Shown one piece after another: positions 41,808-49,921 of a stretch of 64,000 nt of DNA (position 1 is the first letter of the stretch; the number at the start of each line of letters is the position of its first letter). The notes beneath the pieces are model-generated. The model was not told the DNA's origin and searched no databases. It saw only the letters and a program-made list of their open reading frames with translations. Origin of the DNA: Leifsonia sp. ku-ls (GTDB taxonomy: Bacteria > Actinomycetota > Actinomycetes > Actinomycetales > Microbacteriaceae); contig QKXI01000001.1 in NCBI GenBank assembly GCA_003367665.1, forward strand, positions 186,001 through 250,000. Reading direction: 5' to 3'. The position numbers and the translations under genes were made by a program.

Positions 41808-43337
41808 TCAGTCGTCCTCGACTGGGTGCTCGATCCAGACGTACTCGAGGCGGTCCTCCATGCGGTTCGCCCTGCCCGCCCCGGTCGCCGGCTTGACGTT
41901 GATGCTGTCGAGCATGTCGTCCACGATGAACCGCCGCTCCGCGATCCCGCCCTCGGCCCACGCGTCGGCGAGCAGCCGCCCGGTCTCGTGGCGCACCCTG
42001 ACGACCCGCGCCGGCTGGCTGAGCAGCCGCCGCCGCTCGTCCTTGAGCTGGTCGAGCCGCGGAAGCAGCGCCCCGTAGTCGGCGCCGTCCTGCCCCAGGG
42101 CCGTCTGTACGTCTGCGATCGCCTGGGCCACGCTGTCGAGCTCACCGGTGTCCGCGGCGCCCTCTACCCTCTCGGTGACCTTGTATTCCTTCAGGCTCCC
42201 GATCATCCGCAGGATGACCGCCTCGACGTGGTCTTCCACGCCGCCGCGGCTGATCGAGACGCCGGGGCATACCTTGCCGGGTATGGCTTTGTTGGCGCAC
42301 CTGAACGTGTCCACCGTCCGCGTCTTCCGCGAGTTCGCGTACATGACCGACCCGCACTTCCCGCAGTAGAGCAGCCCCGACAGCCAGGAGGCCGCCTTCC
42401 TCGGCGCGTTCGGCCCCCGCTTCTTGAACCGCTCCTGGACCTGCGCCCAGACGCCAGGGTCCACCACGGGTTCCCATCGGTTGATCGGGATGCCCTGCGC
42501 GTCGGTGACGGCCCGGTACTCGATCACGGGCGAGCCGTCGGCCCTCTTGCCGACCTCGACGCGCTGGGTGGTCCTGCCGAGCAGCGTGGGCGACTGGAGC
42601 ATCTTCCGCACGGTGGTGATCCGCCACGCCCCGCCGTCAAGGCCCTCCGTGGGCTCGCCCTTCTGCCGCGCGCGCCTCAGCGCCGACATCGTCGTCGGCA
42701 CGCCCTCGTCGTTCAGCATGGCCGTGAGGTCGGTGAGCTTCTCGCCGCGGGCGAAGCCCTCGAACAGCCTCCGCGCGTAGCCGACCTCGTACGGGTCCGT
42801 CACGAGCGCCTTCCCGGGGCCGCCCGGGCGCTCCGTGGCGCGGTACCCGAAGGGCGGGCTGCCTCCTAGCCACCGCTGCTGCTCGGGGTCCGTCTGACTG
42901 AGCACGTAGCTCCGCATCGAGAGGATGCGGTCTCGGGTGCCCTCGGCCTCCATCTTGGCCACCTCGGCGATGACGGCGGCGAGGATGCCGAACGCGGGCA
43001 TGTCGCTCCGCAGCCCCTCCTTGTGGAACACCAGCAGGGCGTCGGGGCGCGCGTCCAGCACGGCCACGAGCTTGGCCACCGCGGTCAGGCCCATGCGGCT
43101 CCACCGGCTGAGCTCCCACGAGATCAGCACGTCGGCCCGCCCGTCAGCGACCATCGCGAGGGCCGCCTCCGCCTTCTCGCGCTCCTTGGTCCCGGTCAGG
43201 CCGTCGTCCCTCAGCACGGCGACGACCGCCCAGCCTTCGCGCTCCGCGAGCTTCCGCAGTTCCTTCTCCTGCCGCGCCAGGCTGACGGACTCGTCCTTGG
43301 TGCGGGACACTCGGAGGTAGAGGACGCATCTCTTCAT
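41808..43337 (-). CDS. int: Large serine recombinase (integrase)
   Basis: Catalyses site-specific integration, with excision if a directionality factor is supplied. The 509 residues carry an N-terminal resolvase domain with the nucleophile Ser11 in YLRVSRTKDE and ISWELSRWSRMG. The recombinase domain has GGSPPFGYRATERP, and the zinc-ribbon has CGKCGSVMY near 331 with FRCAN and VCPGVS. A coiled-coil region follows. This is the standard layout of phiC31/Bxb1-like enzymes. The start is 33 bp from the attR core, the usual place for an integrase at the element's edge. No recombination directionality factor is recognised; one of the small genes may serve. Confidence 0.95.
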   Translation of the reverse strand: MKRCVLYLRVSRTKDESVSLARQEKELRKLAEREGWAVVAVLRDDGLTGTKEREKAEAALAMVADGRADVLISWELSRWSRMGLTAVAKLVAVLDARPDALLVFHKEGLRSDMPAFGILAAVIAEVAKMEAEGTRDRILSMRSYVLSQTDPEQQRWLGGSPPFGYRATERPGGPGKALVTDPYEVGYARRLFEGFARGEKLTDLTAMLNDEGVPTTMSALRRARQKGEPTEGLDGGAWRITTVRKMLQSPTLLGRTTQRVEVGKRADGSPVIEYRAVTDAQGIPINRWEPVVDPGVWAQVQERFKKRGPNAPRKAASWLSGLLYCGKCGSVMYANSRKTRTVDTFRCANKAIPGKVCPGVSISRGGVEDHVEAVILRMIGSLKEYKVTERVEGAADTGELDSVAQAIADVQTALGQDGADYGALLPRLDQLKDERRRLLSQPARVVRVRHETGRLLADAWAEGGIAERRFIVDDMLDSINVKPATGAGRANRMEDRLEYVWIEHPVEDD

Positions 43338-43347
43338 GAGGCCATTA

Positions 43348-43395
43348 TGCGCCTTTAGGTGTCCCTCGATTCGTCGAGGAACAGCACGCCGTGCG
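43348..43395. other. attR: right junction of the element with comM
   Basis: Left of TCGTC (43371-43375) is element DNA CTTTAGGTGTCCC; right of it is comM (GAGGAACAGCAC). Joining the left side here with the right side of attL gives attP, in which CTTTAGGTGTCCC faces GGGAACACCAAAAG as imperfect inverted arms around the core. This is the expected form of a serine-integrase attP. Confidence 0.87.
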
Positions 43396-44299
43396 TCGCG
43401 CGGACGATCGCACCGGGGACGACTCGACCCGTGCCGCCGCCGACGAGGGAGACGGCGGAGGCGGTGTGGTGCGGAGCTTCGAACGGGGGCCGGCGGACGA
43501 GGTGCTTGCCGCCTCCGGTCCCCGTGAGGGATCGGATGCAGCTGGCCTCGACGGCCTCCGGTCCGTCGAGGTCGGGAAGGATCGTCGGAAGACGGCGGGC
43601 GAGCATCGTCTTGCCCGAGCCCGGCGGTCCGACCATGGAGAGATGGTGACCGCCGGCGGCGGCCGCGAGCAGAGCGCCGACGGCCTCATCGTTGCCGGTC
43701 ACATCCGCCATGTCGGGTTCCGCGCCTGCTGCTGCGTCGGTCTCCGGCGCCGGCGGGAGCACCGGCTCCTCCTCGACGGGGTCGAGTTCGGCGCCGTGTG
43801 CGATCGCGGCGGCACGGAGTCCGGTGACGCCGATCACGTCGATTCCCTCCACCAGGGAGGCCTCTTCGGCGTTGCCCGCCGGAACGAGCGCGCGGGTGAA
43901 GCCGGCGTCGCGCGCCGCGAGGACGGCGGGCAGGATGCCGGGGACGGGCCGCAGGCGACCGTCGAGCCCGAGTTCGCCGAGGTGGACCGCGCGCGCGGCC
44001 GACTCTGACGGAACGGCGCCGGCCGCCGACAGGGCGGCGATCGCGATCGCGAGGTCGAATCCGGAGCCCTGCTTCGGGAGAGCCGCCGGCGAGAGGTTGA
44101 TCGTGAGCTTCTTCTGGGTGAGGGGGCACCCGGCGTTGACGGCCGCAGCACCGACACGCTTGCGCGACTCTCCGAGTGCGGTGTCGGGCAGCCCGATGAG
44201 GACGAACGCGGGCAGCCCGGCGGAGATGTCGGCCTCGACCTCGACGAGATGGCCGCGGACCCCGTGCAGGGCCACCGCGAACGTGCGTGCGAGCGCCAT
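43355..44299 (-). pseudogene. comM: comM 5' fragment, truncated at Walker B
   Basis: Codes for 314 residues from MALARTFAVALHGVRG to THGVLFLDESRDT. It holds the N-terminal LonC-like ChlI domain and the AAA+ Walker A (GPPGSGKTMLARRL near residue 230). The last genuine ComM residues are LFLDE, the Walker B strand; SRDT and the stop come from element DNA. The remaining 40 percent is at 33892-34512. The fragment cannot hydrolyse ATP normally. The upstream yraN stop overlaps the start. The strain is expected to have lost ComM function unless the element excises. Confidence 0.93.
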
Positions 44300-44655
44300 C
44301 AGACGATCCCGGTCAGGTGCTCGACCTTAGGCTTCTCGCTCCAGGCGTCGGTCACCGCGACCGCGTCGATGCGCACCTCTCCGGCGAACGGCCCGTGATC
44401 CCGGCACCACTGCGCCGCCAACCGGCGCAGCCGCGCGCCCTTCTGCTCGGTGATCGCCTCGAACGGGTGGCCGAAGTCGAGTGACGAGCGCGTCTTCACC
44501 TCGGCGAAGACCAGCGTCCTCCCCTTGCGCAGCACCAGGTCGAGCTCGCCCGTCCGGCACCGCCAGTTGCGGTCGACCACCCGGTAGCCGAGCGCCTCCA
44601 GCCAGTCGGCCGCGACCTGTTCGCCGCGCCGACCCAATTCGTCTTTCCGTGCCAT
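44299..44655 (-). CDS. yraN: UPF0102 (YraN) family nuclease-like protein
   Basis: A 118-residue protein with the YraN restriction-endonuclease-like fold: GRRGEQVAADWLEALGYRV, RTGELDLVLRKGRTLVFAEVKTR (the E-LD-EVK catalytic-type motif) and FGHPFEAITEQKGARLRRLA. The cellular role is not established. It overlaps the comM start by one base, in the usual yraN-comM-dprA order. Confidence 0.9.
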   Translation of the reverse strand: MARKDELGRRGEQVAADWLEALGYRVVDRNWRCRTGELDLVLRKGRTLVFAEVKTRSSLDFGHPFEAITEQKGARLRRLAAQWCRDHGPFAGEVRIDAVAVTDAWSEKPKVEHLTGIV

Positions 44656-44786
44656 GTGAACCTCCGGGACCAGCCTCGGGGAGGGGCACCGGCAGGGAGG
44701 GGCGGAAAGCGAGAACGGTGGAGAACTCGTCGGGAGGCCGGGCTGTGGACGGAAACGTCAGCGACCCATCCACGGCCCCGGCGAGG

Positions 44787-45110
44787 TCACTCGTCGAGCG
44801 CGAGCTCCTTGGGCAGCTCGAACTCCTTCGACGACAGCTCCTCGATGTTGACGTCCTTGAAGGTCAGCACGCGCACGGACTTCACGAACCGGTCGGCGCG
44901 GTAGACGTCCCAGACCCAGACGTCGTTCATCGTCAGCTCGAAGTAGAAGTCGTGCTCGGTGTCGCGGCGCACGAACTCCACCTCGTTCGCGAGGTAGAAA
45001 CGCCGCTCCGTCTCGATCACATACTTGAACTGCGAGACGACGTCCCGGTACTCGCGATACAAAGCCAACTCGACCTCGCGGTCGTAGTCGTCGAACTCGT
45101 CCTCATCCAT
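44787..45110 (-). CDS. DUF2469 family protein
   Basis: A 107-residue acidic protein with the DUF2469 pattern: DEFDDYDREVELALYREYRDVV, FKYVIETERRFYLAN, HDFYFELTMNDVWVWD and a C-terminal FKDVNIEEL. The family is confined to Actinobacteria and lies next to rnhB/yraN. Function unknown. Confidence 0.92.
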   Translation of the reverse strand: MDEDEFDDYDREVELALYREYRDVVSQFKYVIETERRFYLANEVEFVRRDTEHDFYFELTMNDVWVWDVYRADRFVKSVRVLTFKDVNIEELSSKEFELPKELALDE

Positions 45111-45163
45111 CGTCCGTCAAGTCTATGCCGGTTGAGGCGGGAGCGCGCCCGGGCGGCCCGAGG

Positions 45164-45829
45164 CTACTCCGACAGCTCGAGCAGCGCGGGCTGCTTCAGC
45201 CAGGTGAGACGGTGCAGCGCACTGGGGCCGAGCTCCGCGATCGCCGCGAAGTGCTCCGGGGACGAGTAGCCCTTGTTGCTCGCCCAGCCGTAGCCGGGGT
45301 ACTCCAGGTCGTGCGCGATCATCATGCGGTCGCGGTGCACCTTGGCGATCACGGACGCCGCCGCGACCGACGCGCAGTCGCGGTCGGCCTTGATCCGGGT
45401 CACGACCTTCGCCGGGCGCATCAGGGACGGGTTGAGGTAGTCGTAGTTGCCGTCGAGGATCAGCGTGCTCTCGTGCACGGGAGCGCCCTGCTCCTCCAGC
45501 TGGGCGAGCGCACGCGCCCCGGCGAGGCCCAGGCAGCGCATGATCCCGAGCGCGTCGACCTCCTCGGCGCTCGCCAGCCCGACGGCGTGGTGCAGCGCCC
45601 AGCGCCGGCACAGCGGCTCGAGCGACTCGCGCACCGGCTCCGGCAGGAGCTTCGAGTCGCGCAGGCCGGGCGGGATGCGCTTGACCGCGGTGTCGATGAC
45701 GACCATGCCGACGGCGACCGGTCCGGCCAGGGCGCCGCGACCGACCTCGTCGACCGCCACGATGGAGGTGACGCCCTCGCGGTAGAGCGCCTTCTCGAAG
45801 CGCAGCGTCGGGGACACCGGGGTCATCAT
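45164..45829 (-). CDS. rnhB: Ribonuclease HII
   Basis: Removes ribonucleotides and RNA from RNA-DNA hybrids. It has about 221 residues. Metal residues: Asp-Glu in VAVDEVGRGALAGPV near residue 25 and Asp in TRIKADRDCASVAAASVIAK, with LILDGNYDYL between. Start is uncertain: ATG 45829 or 45826, or GTG 45847 further upstream, gives the same domain. It lies downstream of rplS beyond a terminator. The signal peptidase gene often found between rplS and rnhB is not here. Confidence 0.93.
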   Translation of the reverse strand: MMTPVSPTLRFEKALYREGVTSIVAVDEVGRGALAGPVAVGMVVIDTAVKRIPPGLRDSKLLPEPVRESLEPLCRRWALHHAVGLASAEEVDALGIMRCLGLAGARALAQLEEQGAPVHESTLILDGNYDYLNPSLMRPAKVVTRIKADRDCASVAAASVIAKVHRDRMMIAHDLEYPGYGWASNKGYSSPEHFAAIAELGPSALHRLTWLKQPALLELSE

Positions 45830-45906
45830 CCGCTCGTCACTCCTCACCTCGCTGCCGACCGTCTCAGGATAATCGCTCCCGCGGCCGCCATCCCGCCGGA
45901 AACGGA

Positions 45907-45938
45907 AGAACCCCCGGTCCGCGTGGACCGGGGGTTCT
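45907..45938 (-). terminator. Terminator after rplS
   Basis: AGAACCCCCGGTCC pairs perfectly with its complement around GCGT, 18 bp past the rplS stop on the minus strand. A TTCC/TTTC stretch follows in that direction. Confidence 0.88.
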
Positions 45939-45955
45939 GAGAAAAGCAGCGAGAC

Positions 45956-46303
45956 TCAGTTCTCGCGCTTCTCCTTGATCTTCGCCTTCTTGCCGCGGAG
46001 CTCGCGCAGGTAGTACAGCTTCGCGCGACGCACGTCACCGCGGGTGACGACCTCGATCTTGTCGATGACCGGGGAGTGCACGGGGAAGGTGCGCTCGACG
46101 CCGACCTGGAAGCTGACCTTGCGAACCGTGAAGGTCTCGCGGACGCCCTCGCCGGAGCGGCCGATGACCACGCCCTGGAAGACCTGGATACGAGAGCGGT
46201 TGCCCTCGATGATGTTCACGTGCACCTTGACGGTGTCGCCGGCGCGGAACGCGGGGATGTCCTGCTTGAGGGACGCGGCGTCCACATGGTCGAGGATGTG
46301 CAT
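45956..46303 (-). CDS. rplS: 50S ribosomal protein L19
   Basis: A 115-residue large-subunit protein with the L19 signatures [41 protein letters not shown] and [25 protein letters not shown]. Start [19 protein letters not shown] is the family start. A strong promoter lies about 150 bp upstream and a terminator follows. Confidence 0.97.
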   Translation of the reverse strand: MHILDHVDAASLKQDIPAFRAGDTVKVHVNIIEGNRSRIQVFQGVVIGRSGEGVRETFTVRKVSFQVGVERTFPVHSPVIDKIEVVTRGDVRRAKLYYLRELRGKKAKIKEKREN

Positions 46304-46449
46304 GGCTGTTCGCTCTCTGTACCCGCCACAGGTCGGGGACGGACTCGGGGCCGGCTCCGCTCGGAGTCACGGCCGTGGGTTCGGTATGGGGGTGTCCGCG
46401 AGAAGTGCTGGCTCCCCTGTGGCAGAGCCTGGCCGCGGCACAAGGGTCA

Positions 46450-46479
46450 ATTCTGCCAGACGCGGGGACCGATTGCCAA
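46450..46479 (-). promoter_or_regulatory. Probable rplS promoter
   Basis: On the minus strand TTGGCA (46474-46479) and CAGAAT (46450-46455) are 18 bp apart, close to the vegetative sigma-70-type consensus. The message would have a leader of about 140 bases before rplS. Confidence 0.6.
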
Positions 46480-46495
46480 AGCGCGCGGGCGACGG

Positions 46496-46993
46496 TCAGT
46501 CGCGGTCGCGTCGCTCCTCGATGACGATGTACTCACCGTCGTCGATCGTCTCCCGGGGAGCGTCGGGCACGGAGCGCGGCTGGGCGGCCCGTTGGTAGGC
46601 CTCGAAGGTGCGCTGGACCCGCTCCCGCGTCTCACGCAGAAGCTCCCACACAGACACCCAGAACACAGCGACGAACAGCAGGATGCCGAGCACGGCGAAC
46701 CAGCCGGTGGCGCCGGGGACGAAGAACCCGAACCCGATGATCGACAGGTGCCAGGCGGCGAAGAGCGCCACATCCCACCACGACACGGCGCGCTGCTCGC
46801 GCACGCTGCGGCGTGCCATGACGATCCCGCCGACGACAAGCATGGCGACGAACAGGATCGGACACAGCACCAGGAGGCCGAGGAACGACCAGCCGCTGCC
46901 CTGGCTGAAGGCGGCCCAGCCGACGAGCAGCCAGGCCGGCAGCACCACGGCGGACGGGAAGAGCCACCAGTAGAACGCCTTGCGGATGATCAC
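46496..46993 (-). CDS. Small membrane protein, four predicted TM helices
   Basis: A 165-residue protein from GTG 46993, beginning VIIRKAFYWWLFPSAVVLPAW. Hydrophobic helices lie near residues 8-30, 36-60, 78-95 and 98-118. A cytoplasmic C-terminal tail with coiled-coil character (WELLRETRERVQRTFEAYQ) and an acidic end follow. Similar proteins in Microbacteriaceae are annotated only as membrane proteins. No function can be given. It is divergent from map. Confidence 0.72.
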   Translation of the reverse strand: MIIRKAFYWWLFPSAVVLPAWLLVGWAAFSQGSGWSFLGLLVLCPILFVAMLVVGGIVMARRSVREQRAVSWWDVALFAAWHLSIIGFGFFVPGATGWFAVLGILLFVAVFWVSVWELLRETRERVQRTFEAYQRAAQPRSVPDAPRETIDDGEYIVIEERRDRD

Positions 46994-47088
46994 GCCTCCA
47001 GGGTAGCCGTGGGCGGCTGTGCCCGGGCTGCGGGTTTCCCGCGCACACACCTGACAGACTGGAGCCGTCCGGAACGAGAGGAGCCCGT

Positions 47089-47853
47089 GTGATCGAGCTG
47101 AGGACGCCCGCCGAGATCGAGCAGATGCGTCCGGCCGGCCGGTTCGTCGCCGACGTGCTGGCGCAGACCGCAGCGGCCGCCAAAGTGGGCGTGAACCTGC
47201 TGGAGCTCGACGCGCTCGCCCACGAGCTGATCCGGCGCCGCGGCGCCGAGTCGTGCTACATCGACTACCACCCGTCGTTCGGTGCAAGCCCCTTCGGCAA
47301 GGTGATCTGCACCTCGGTCAACGACGCCGTGCTGCACGGGCTCCCGCACGACTACCGGCTGCAGGACGGCGACCTCCTGACGCTCGACTTCGCCGCGAGC
47401 GTCGACGGCTGGGTCGCCGACTCGGCGGTCAGCCTGGCCGTCGGCACACCGCGCGATCAGGACCTAAAGCTCATCGAGACGACCCGCAGGGCGCTCGCGG
47501 CGGGCATCCAGGCCGCCCAGCCCGGTGGTCGCGTCGGCGACATCTCGGCCGCGATCGCGGCGGTCGCGCACGCCGAGGGCTATGCGATCAACACGCAGTT
47601 CGGCGGCCATGGTGTCGGGCGGACGATGCACGGCGACCCGCACGTCCCGAACGACGGTCGCGCCGGCCGCGGCTACCCGCTGCGACCCGGGCTGGTCATC
47701 GCGATCGAACCGTGGTTCCTGGAGACCACCGACGAGATCTTCACCGACCCCGACGGCTGGACGCTGCGCAGCGCCGACGGCTCCCGCGGCGCCCACTCCG
47801 AGCACACCATCGCCATCACGCCGGACGGCCCCCTCATCCTCACCGCTCCCTGA
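47089..47853 (+). CDS. map: Methionine aminopeptidase, type I
   Basis: Removes N-terminal Met from new proteins. The 254 residues match type Ia. Metal-binding motifs: LTLDFAASVDGWVADSA near residue 96-112, GGHGVGRTMHGDPHVPN near 171, VIAIEPW near 206 and HSEHTIAI near 236. GTG 47089 is preceded by GAGAGGAGCCC. The gene is read away from the membrane protein gene and ends at a long hairpin. Confidence 0.95.
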   Translation: MIELRTPAEIEQMRPAGRFVADVLAQTAAAAKVGVNLLELDALAHELIRRRGAESCYIDYHPSFGASPFGKVICTSVNDAVLHGLPHDYRLQDGDLLTLDFAASVDGWVADSAVSLAVGTPRDQDLKLIETTRRALAAGIQAAQPGGRVGDISAAIAAVAHAEGYAINTQFGGHGVGRTMHGDPHVPNDGRAGRGYPLRPGLVIAIEPWFLETTDEIFTDPDGWTLRSADGSRGAHSEHTIAITPDGPLILTAP

Positions 47854-47862
47854 CGGCGGACT

Positions 47863-47935
47863 CCCCGCCGTCGAGTCCGCAAAGACTGCACGGAATCGGC
47901 CCAAAAACGTGCAGTCTTTGTGGACTCGACGGGGG
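47863..47935. terminator. Bidirectional terminator between map and trmD
   Basis: Arms of about 27 bp (left part CCGTCGAGTCC then CAAAGACTGCACG; right part its complement with one mismatch) enclose a 15-base loop rich in A. It sits between the converging map and trmD stops. Confidence 0.88.
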
Positions 47936-47954
47936 CTGCCGGGCTAGGCGGGAG

Positions 47955-48638
47955 TTAGGCGAGGAGGTCGGGGCGGACGGCGCGCGTGCGGGCGAGCTGC
48001 TGCTCGTGGCGCCAGGCGGCGATGGCGCCGTGGTTGCCGGAGAGCAGCACGGGAGGCACCTCGCGGCCGCGCCAGACGGCGGGCTTTGTGTAGCTCGGGT
48101 ACTCGAGCAGCCCGTCCTCATGCGACTCCTGCACCAGGCTCTCGGGGTTGCCGACCACCCCCGGGATGAGCCGGCCGACGGCCTCGATCATTGCCATGGT
48201 CGCCACCTCTCCCCCGTTGAGCACGTAGTCGCCGATGCTCATCAGGCGCACCCGGGCCCGTGCGGCCGTGTCGTCGAAGACCCGCTGGTCGATGCCCTCG
48301 TAGCGGCCGCAGCCGAAGACCAGGTGCTGCTCCTGCGCGAGTTCGCGTGCGGTGGCCTGCGTGAACACCTCCCCGGCGGGCGAGGGGAAGATCACGACGG
48401 GGTCGGAGGCGCCCTCCAGGATGCCGTCGAGGGCCTCGCCCCACGGCTCCGGCTTCATCACCATGCCCGCTCCCCCGCCGTACGGCGTGTCGTCGACCGT
48501 GCGGTGCCGGTCGTGCGTGTGGTCGCGCAGGTCGTGAACGCCGAGGGAGATGATCCCGGTCTGGCGGGCCTTGCCGAGCAGGGAGATGTCGAGCACATCG
48601 AAGAAGGTCGGGAAGATCGTGACGATGTCGATGCGCAT
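47955..48638 (-). CDS. trmD: tRNA (guanine-N1)-methyltransferase TrmD
   Basis: Methylates G37 next to the anticodon using AdoMet. The 227 residues hold the SPOUT knot motifs [13 protein letters not shown] near residue 108 and [17 protein letters not shown] near 131, with [16 protein letters not shown] at the N-terminus and [17 protein letters not shown] near 48. In most bacteria trmD follows rimM directly; here an MFS gene and a regulator gene lie between them. Confidence 0.96.
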   Translation of the reverse strand: MRIDIVTIFPTFFDVLDISLLGKARQTGIISLGVHDLRDHTHDRHRTVDDTPYGGGAGMVMKPEPWGEALDGILEGASDPVVIFPSPAGEVFTQATARELAQEQHLVFGCGRYEGIDQRVFDDTAARARVRLMSIGDYVLNGGEVATMAMIEAVGRLIPGVVGNPESLVQESHEDGLLEYPSYTKPAVWRGREVPPVLLSGNHGAIAAWRHEQQLARTRAVRPDLLA

Positions 48639-48663
48639 GGGGAAAGTCTAGGAGGCCGCCGGT

Positions 48664-49875
48664 TCAGGCCGGCACGACCGCCAGCTCCCGGTCGCGCGGC
48701 ACCAGGGGCGTCGCCACGGCGGGACAGAGGGCGACGAGCGCGAACGCGATCGGGTAGCCCACCCAGCCGATGAGGGCGCCGACGGCGGGTCCGACGACGG
48801 AGGCCGCGAGGAACTGGCCCGTGTTCTGCGTGCCGAGCGCGCGTCCGGACCAGAACGGCCCGGCGATCTCGGCGACCGAGGTGTAGGCGAGCCCGTTGTC
48901 GGCGACGGTGACGATCGCGGCGACGATGAGGATGACGGCCGCGGCGACCGATCCGAGCGCGGACGCGACGGCCATCAGCAGCATGACCGCGACGGCGCAG
49001 AGCGAGACCCAGCGCAGCGGCCGCAGGTGGCTGCCGACCCGATCGCTGAGCACGCCGACGCCGATCCGCCCGAGCGCGCCCGCGAACTGGCTGACGCCGA
49101 TCACGACGCCCGCCGCGAGCGACGGGAAGTGCAGCTGCGACACGAGCCAGACCAGCCCGAACGTGGACACCGTGAACTGCGGCACCACCAGCAGCATCGA
49201 GACGGCGTGGATGCGCCACAGCAGCGACGTCTCCCGGTACGGCCGCCACGCCGCCTGCGGGTGCTCCTCCTGCCCCTCGGCCGCGCGGCGCGGCGGGCGC
49301 GGCGGGTCGACGATGCCGACCGCGCACAGCACGGCCGACACCGCGCACAGTGCCGCGGGAACGGCCAGGGCGGCCGCGATGCCGCCCGTCGCCGCGAGCA
49401 CGGGCACAGTGACCGCGGCGATCGCGACGCCGAGCGGCTGGCACATCTGCCGGATGCCCATGGCCAGGCCGCGGCGCTCCTTCGGGAACCAGCCGATCAC
49501 GACGCGACCGCTCGCCGCATTGGGGCTGGCCGACGCCATCCCGCCCACCAGGAAGAACAGCCCGAGGGTGACGTAGGAGTCGGCGAACATCGCGCCGACG
49601 GCGGCCAGCGCGGTCAGCGCCAGGCCGGAGGAGATGACCCAGCGCTCCCCGATCCGGTCGCTAAGCGCACCCCACGCGATGAGCGTGAGCACGAGTCCGA
49701 GCGTCGGCGCCGACGCGAGCAGGCCGGCCTGCGCCAGGCTCAGACCGCGCTCGGTGTGCAGCAACGGGATGAGGAAGGCGGGCGTCGAGACGAACACGGT
49801 CGAGCTGGCCTGGGCGAGGACGCCGAAGGCCAGCATCAACCAGGGGCGTGGCTGACGTGCGCGGGTGCCGATCAT
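48664..49875 (-). CDS. MFS transporter
   Basis: A 403-residue permease with 12 predicted helices and the MFS loop motifs WGALSDRIGERWVI after helix 2 and GVLSDRVGSHLRPL after helix 8. KERRGLAMGIRQMCQPLG is like drug or organic-acid exporters of the CynX/nitrate-nitrite type. Substrate unknown. It is divergent from the GntR gene, with 46 bp between starts that carry three GGTATACC boxes, so the regulator very likely controls it. It lies between trmD and rimM, breaking a conserved pair. Confidence 0.85.
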   Translation of the reverse strand: MIGTRARQPRPWLMLAFGVLAQASSTVFVSTPAFLIPLLHTERGLSLAQAGLLASAPTLGLVLTLIAWGALSDRIGERWVISSGLALTALAAVGAMFADSYVTLGLFFLVGGMASASPNAASGRVVIGWFPKERRGLAMGIRQMCQPLGVAIAAVTVPVLAATGGIAAALAVPAALCAVSAVLCAVGIVDPPRPPRRAAEGQEEHPQAAWRPYRETSLLWRIHAVSMLLVVPQFTVSTFGLVWLVSQLHFPSLAAGVVIGVSQFAGALGRIGVGVLSDRVGSHLRPLRWVSLCAVAVMLLMAVASALGSVAAAVILIVAAIVTVADNGLAYTSVAEIAGPFWSGRALGTQNTGQFLAASVVGPAVGALIGWVGYPIAFALVALCPAVATPLVPRDRELAVVPA

Positions 49876-49876
49876 G

Positions 49877-49910
49877 GGTATACCCTAGCGGTATACCAAG
49901 CCGGTATACC
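49877..49910. promoter_or_regulatory. Three GGTATACC operators for the MFS/GntR pair
   Basis: Perfect 8 bp palindromes GGTATACC at 49877-49884, 49890-49897 and 49903-49910, exactly 13 bp apart, fill the short divergent region. The first directly abuts the MFS start codon; the last is followed by AAAGGAGGACC, the ribosome site of the GntR gene. GntR regulators bind such two-fold sites. Confidence 0.85.
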
Positions 49911-49921
49911 AAAGGAGGACC

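Larger units (their letters stand above)
34508..43375. mobile_element. Integrated 8.86-kb capsid-encoding satellite-like element in comM
   Basis: The element lies between two copies of TCGTC (34508-34512 and 43371-43375). Outside them the two halves of comM abut in frame once it is removed. From left to right it holds: a non-coding left end with a 26 bp inverted repeat, an HNH nuclease gene, a short gene, an HK97 major capsid gene, a hairpin-rich gap, DUF2188 (minus), an SOS box, a zinc-ribbon gene, a helical gene, an HNH gene, a small phage-type gene, a membrane coiled-coil gene (minus), three small genes (minus) and a serine integrase (minus). No terminase, portal, protease, tail, lysis or replication gene was seen. 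It could be a phage satellite, or a prophage remnant reduced to a few genes. Confidence 0.88.

Noticed and set aside
34508-43375. Complete prophage
   Set aside because: Terminase, portal, protease, tail, lysis and replication genes are all missing, and the boundaries are exact, so it is not a partly deleted prophage edge.
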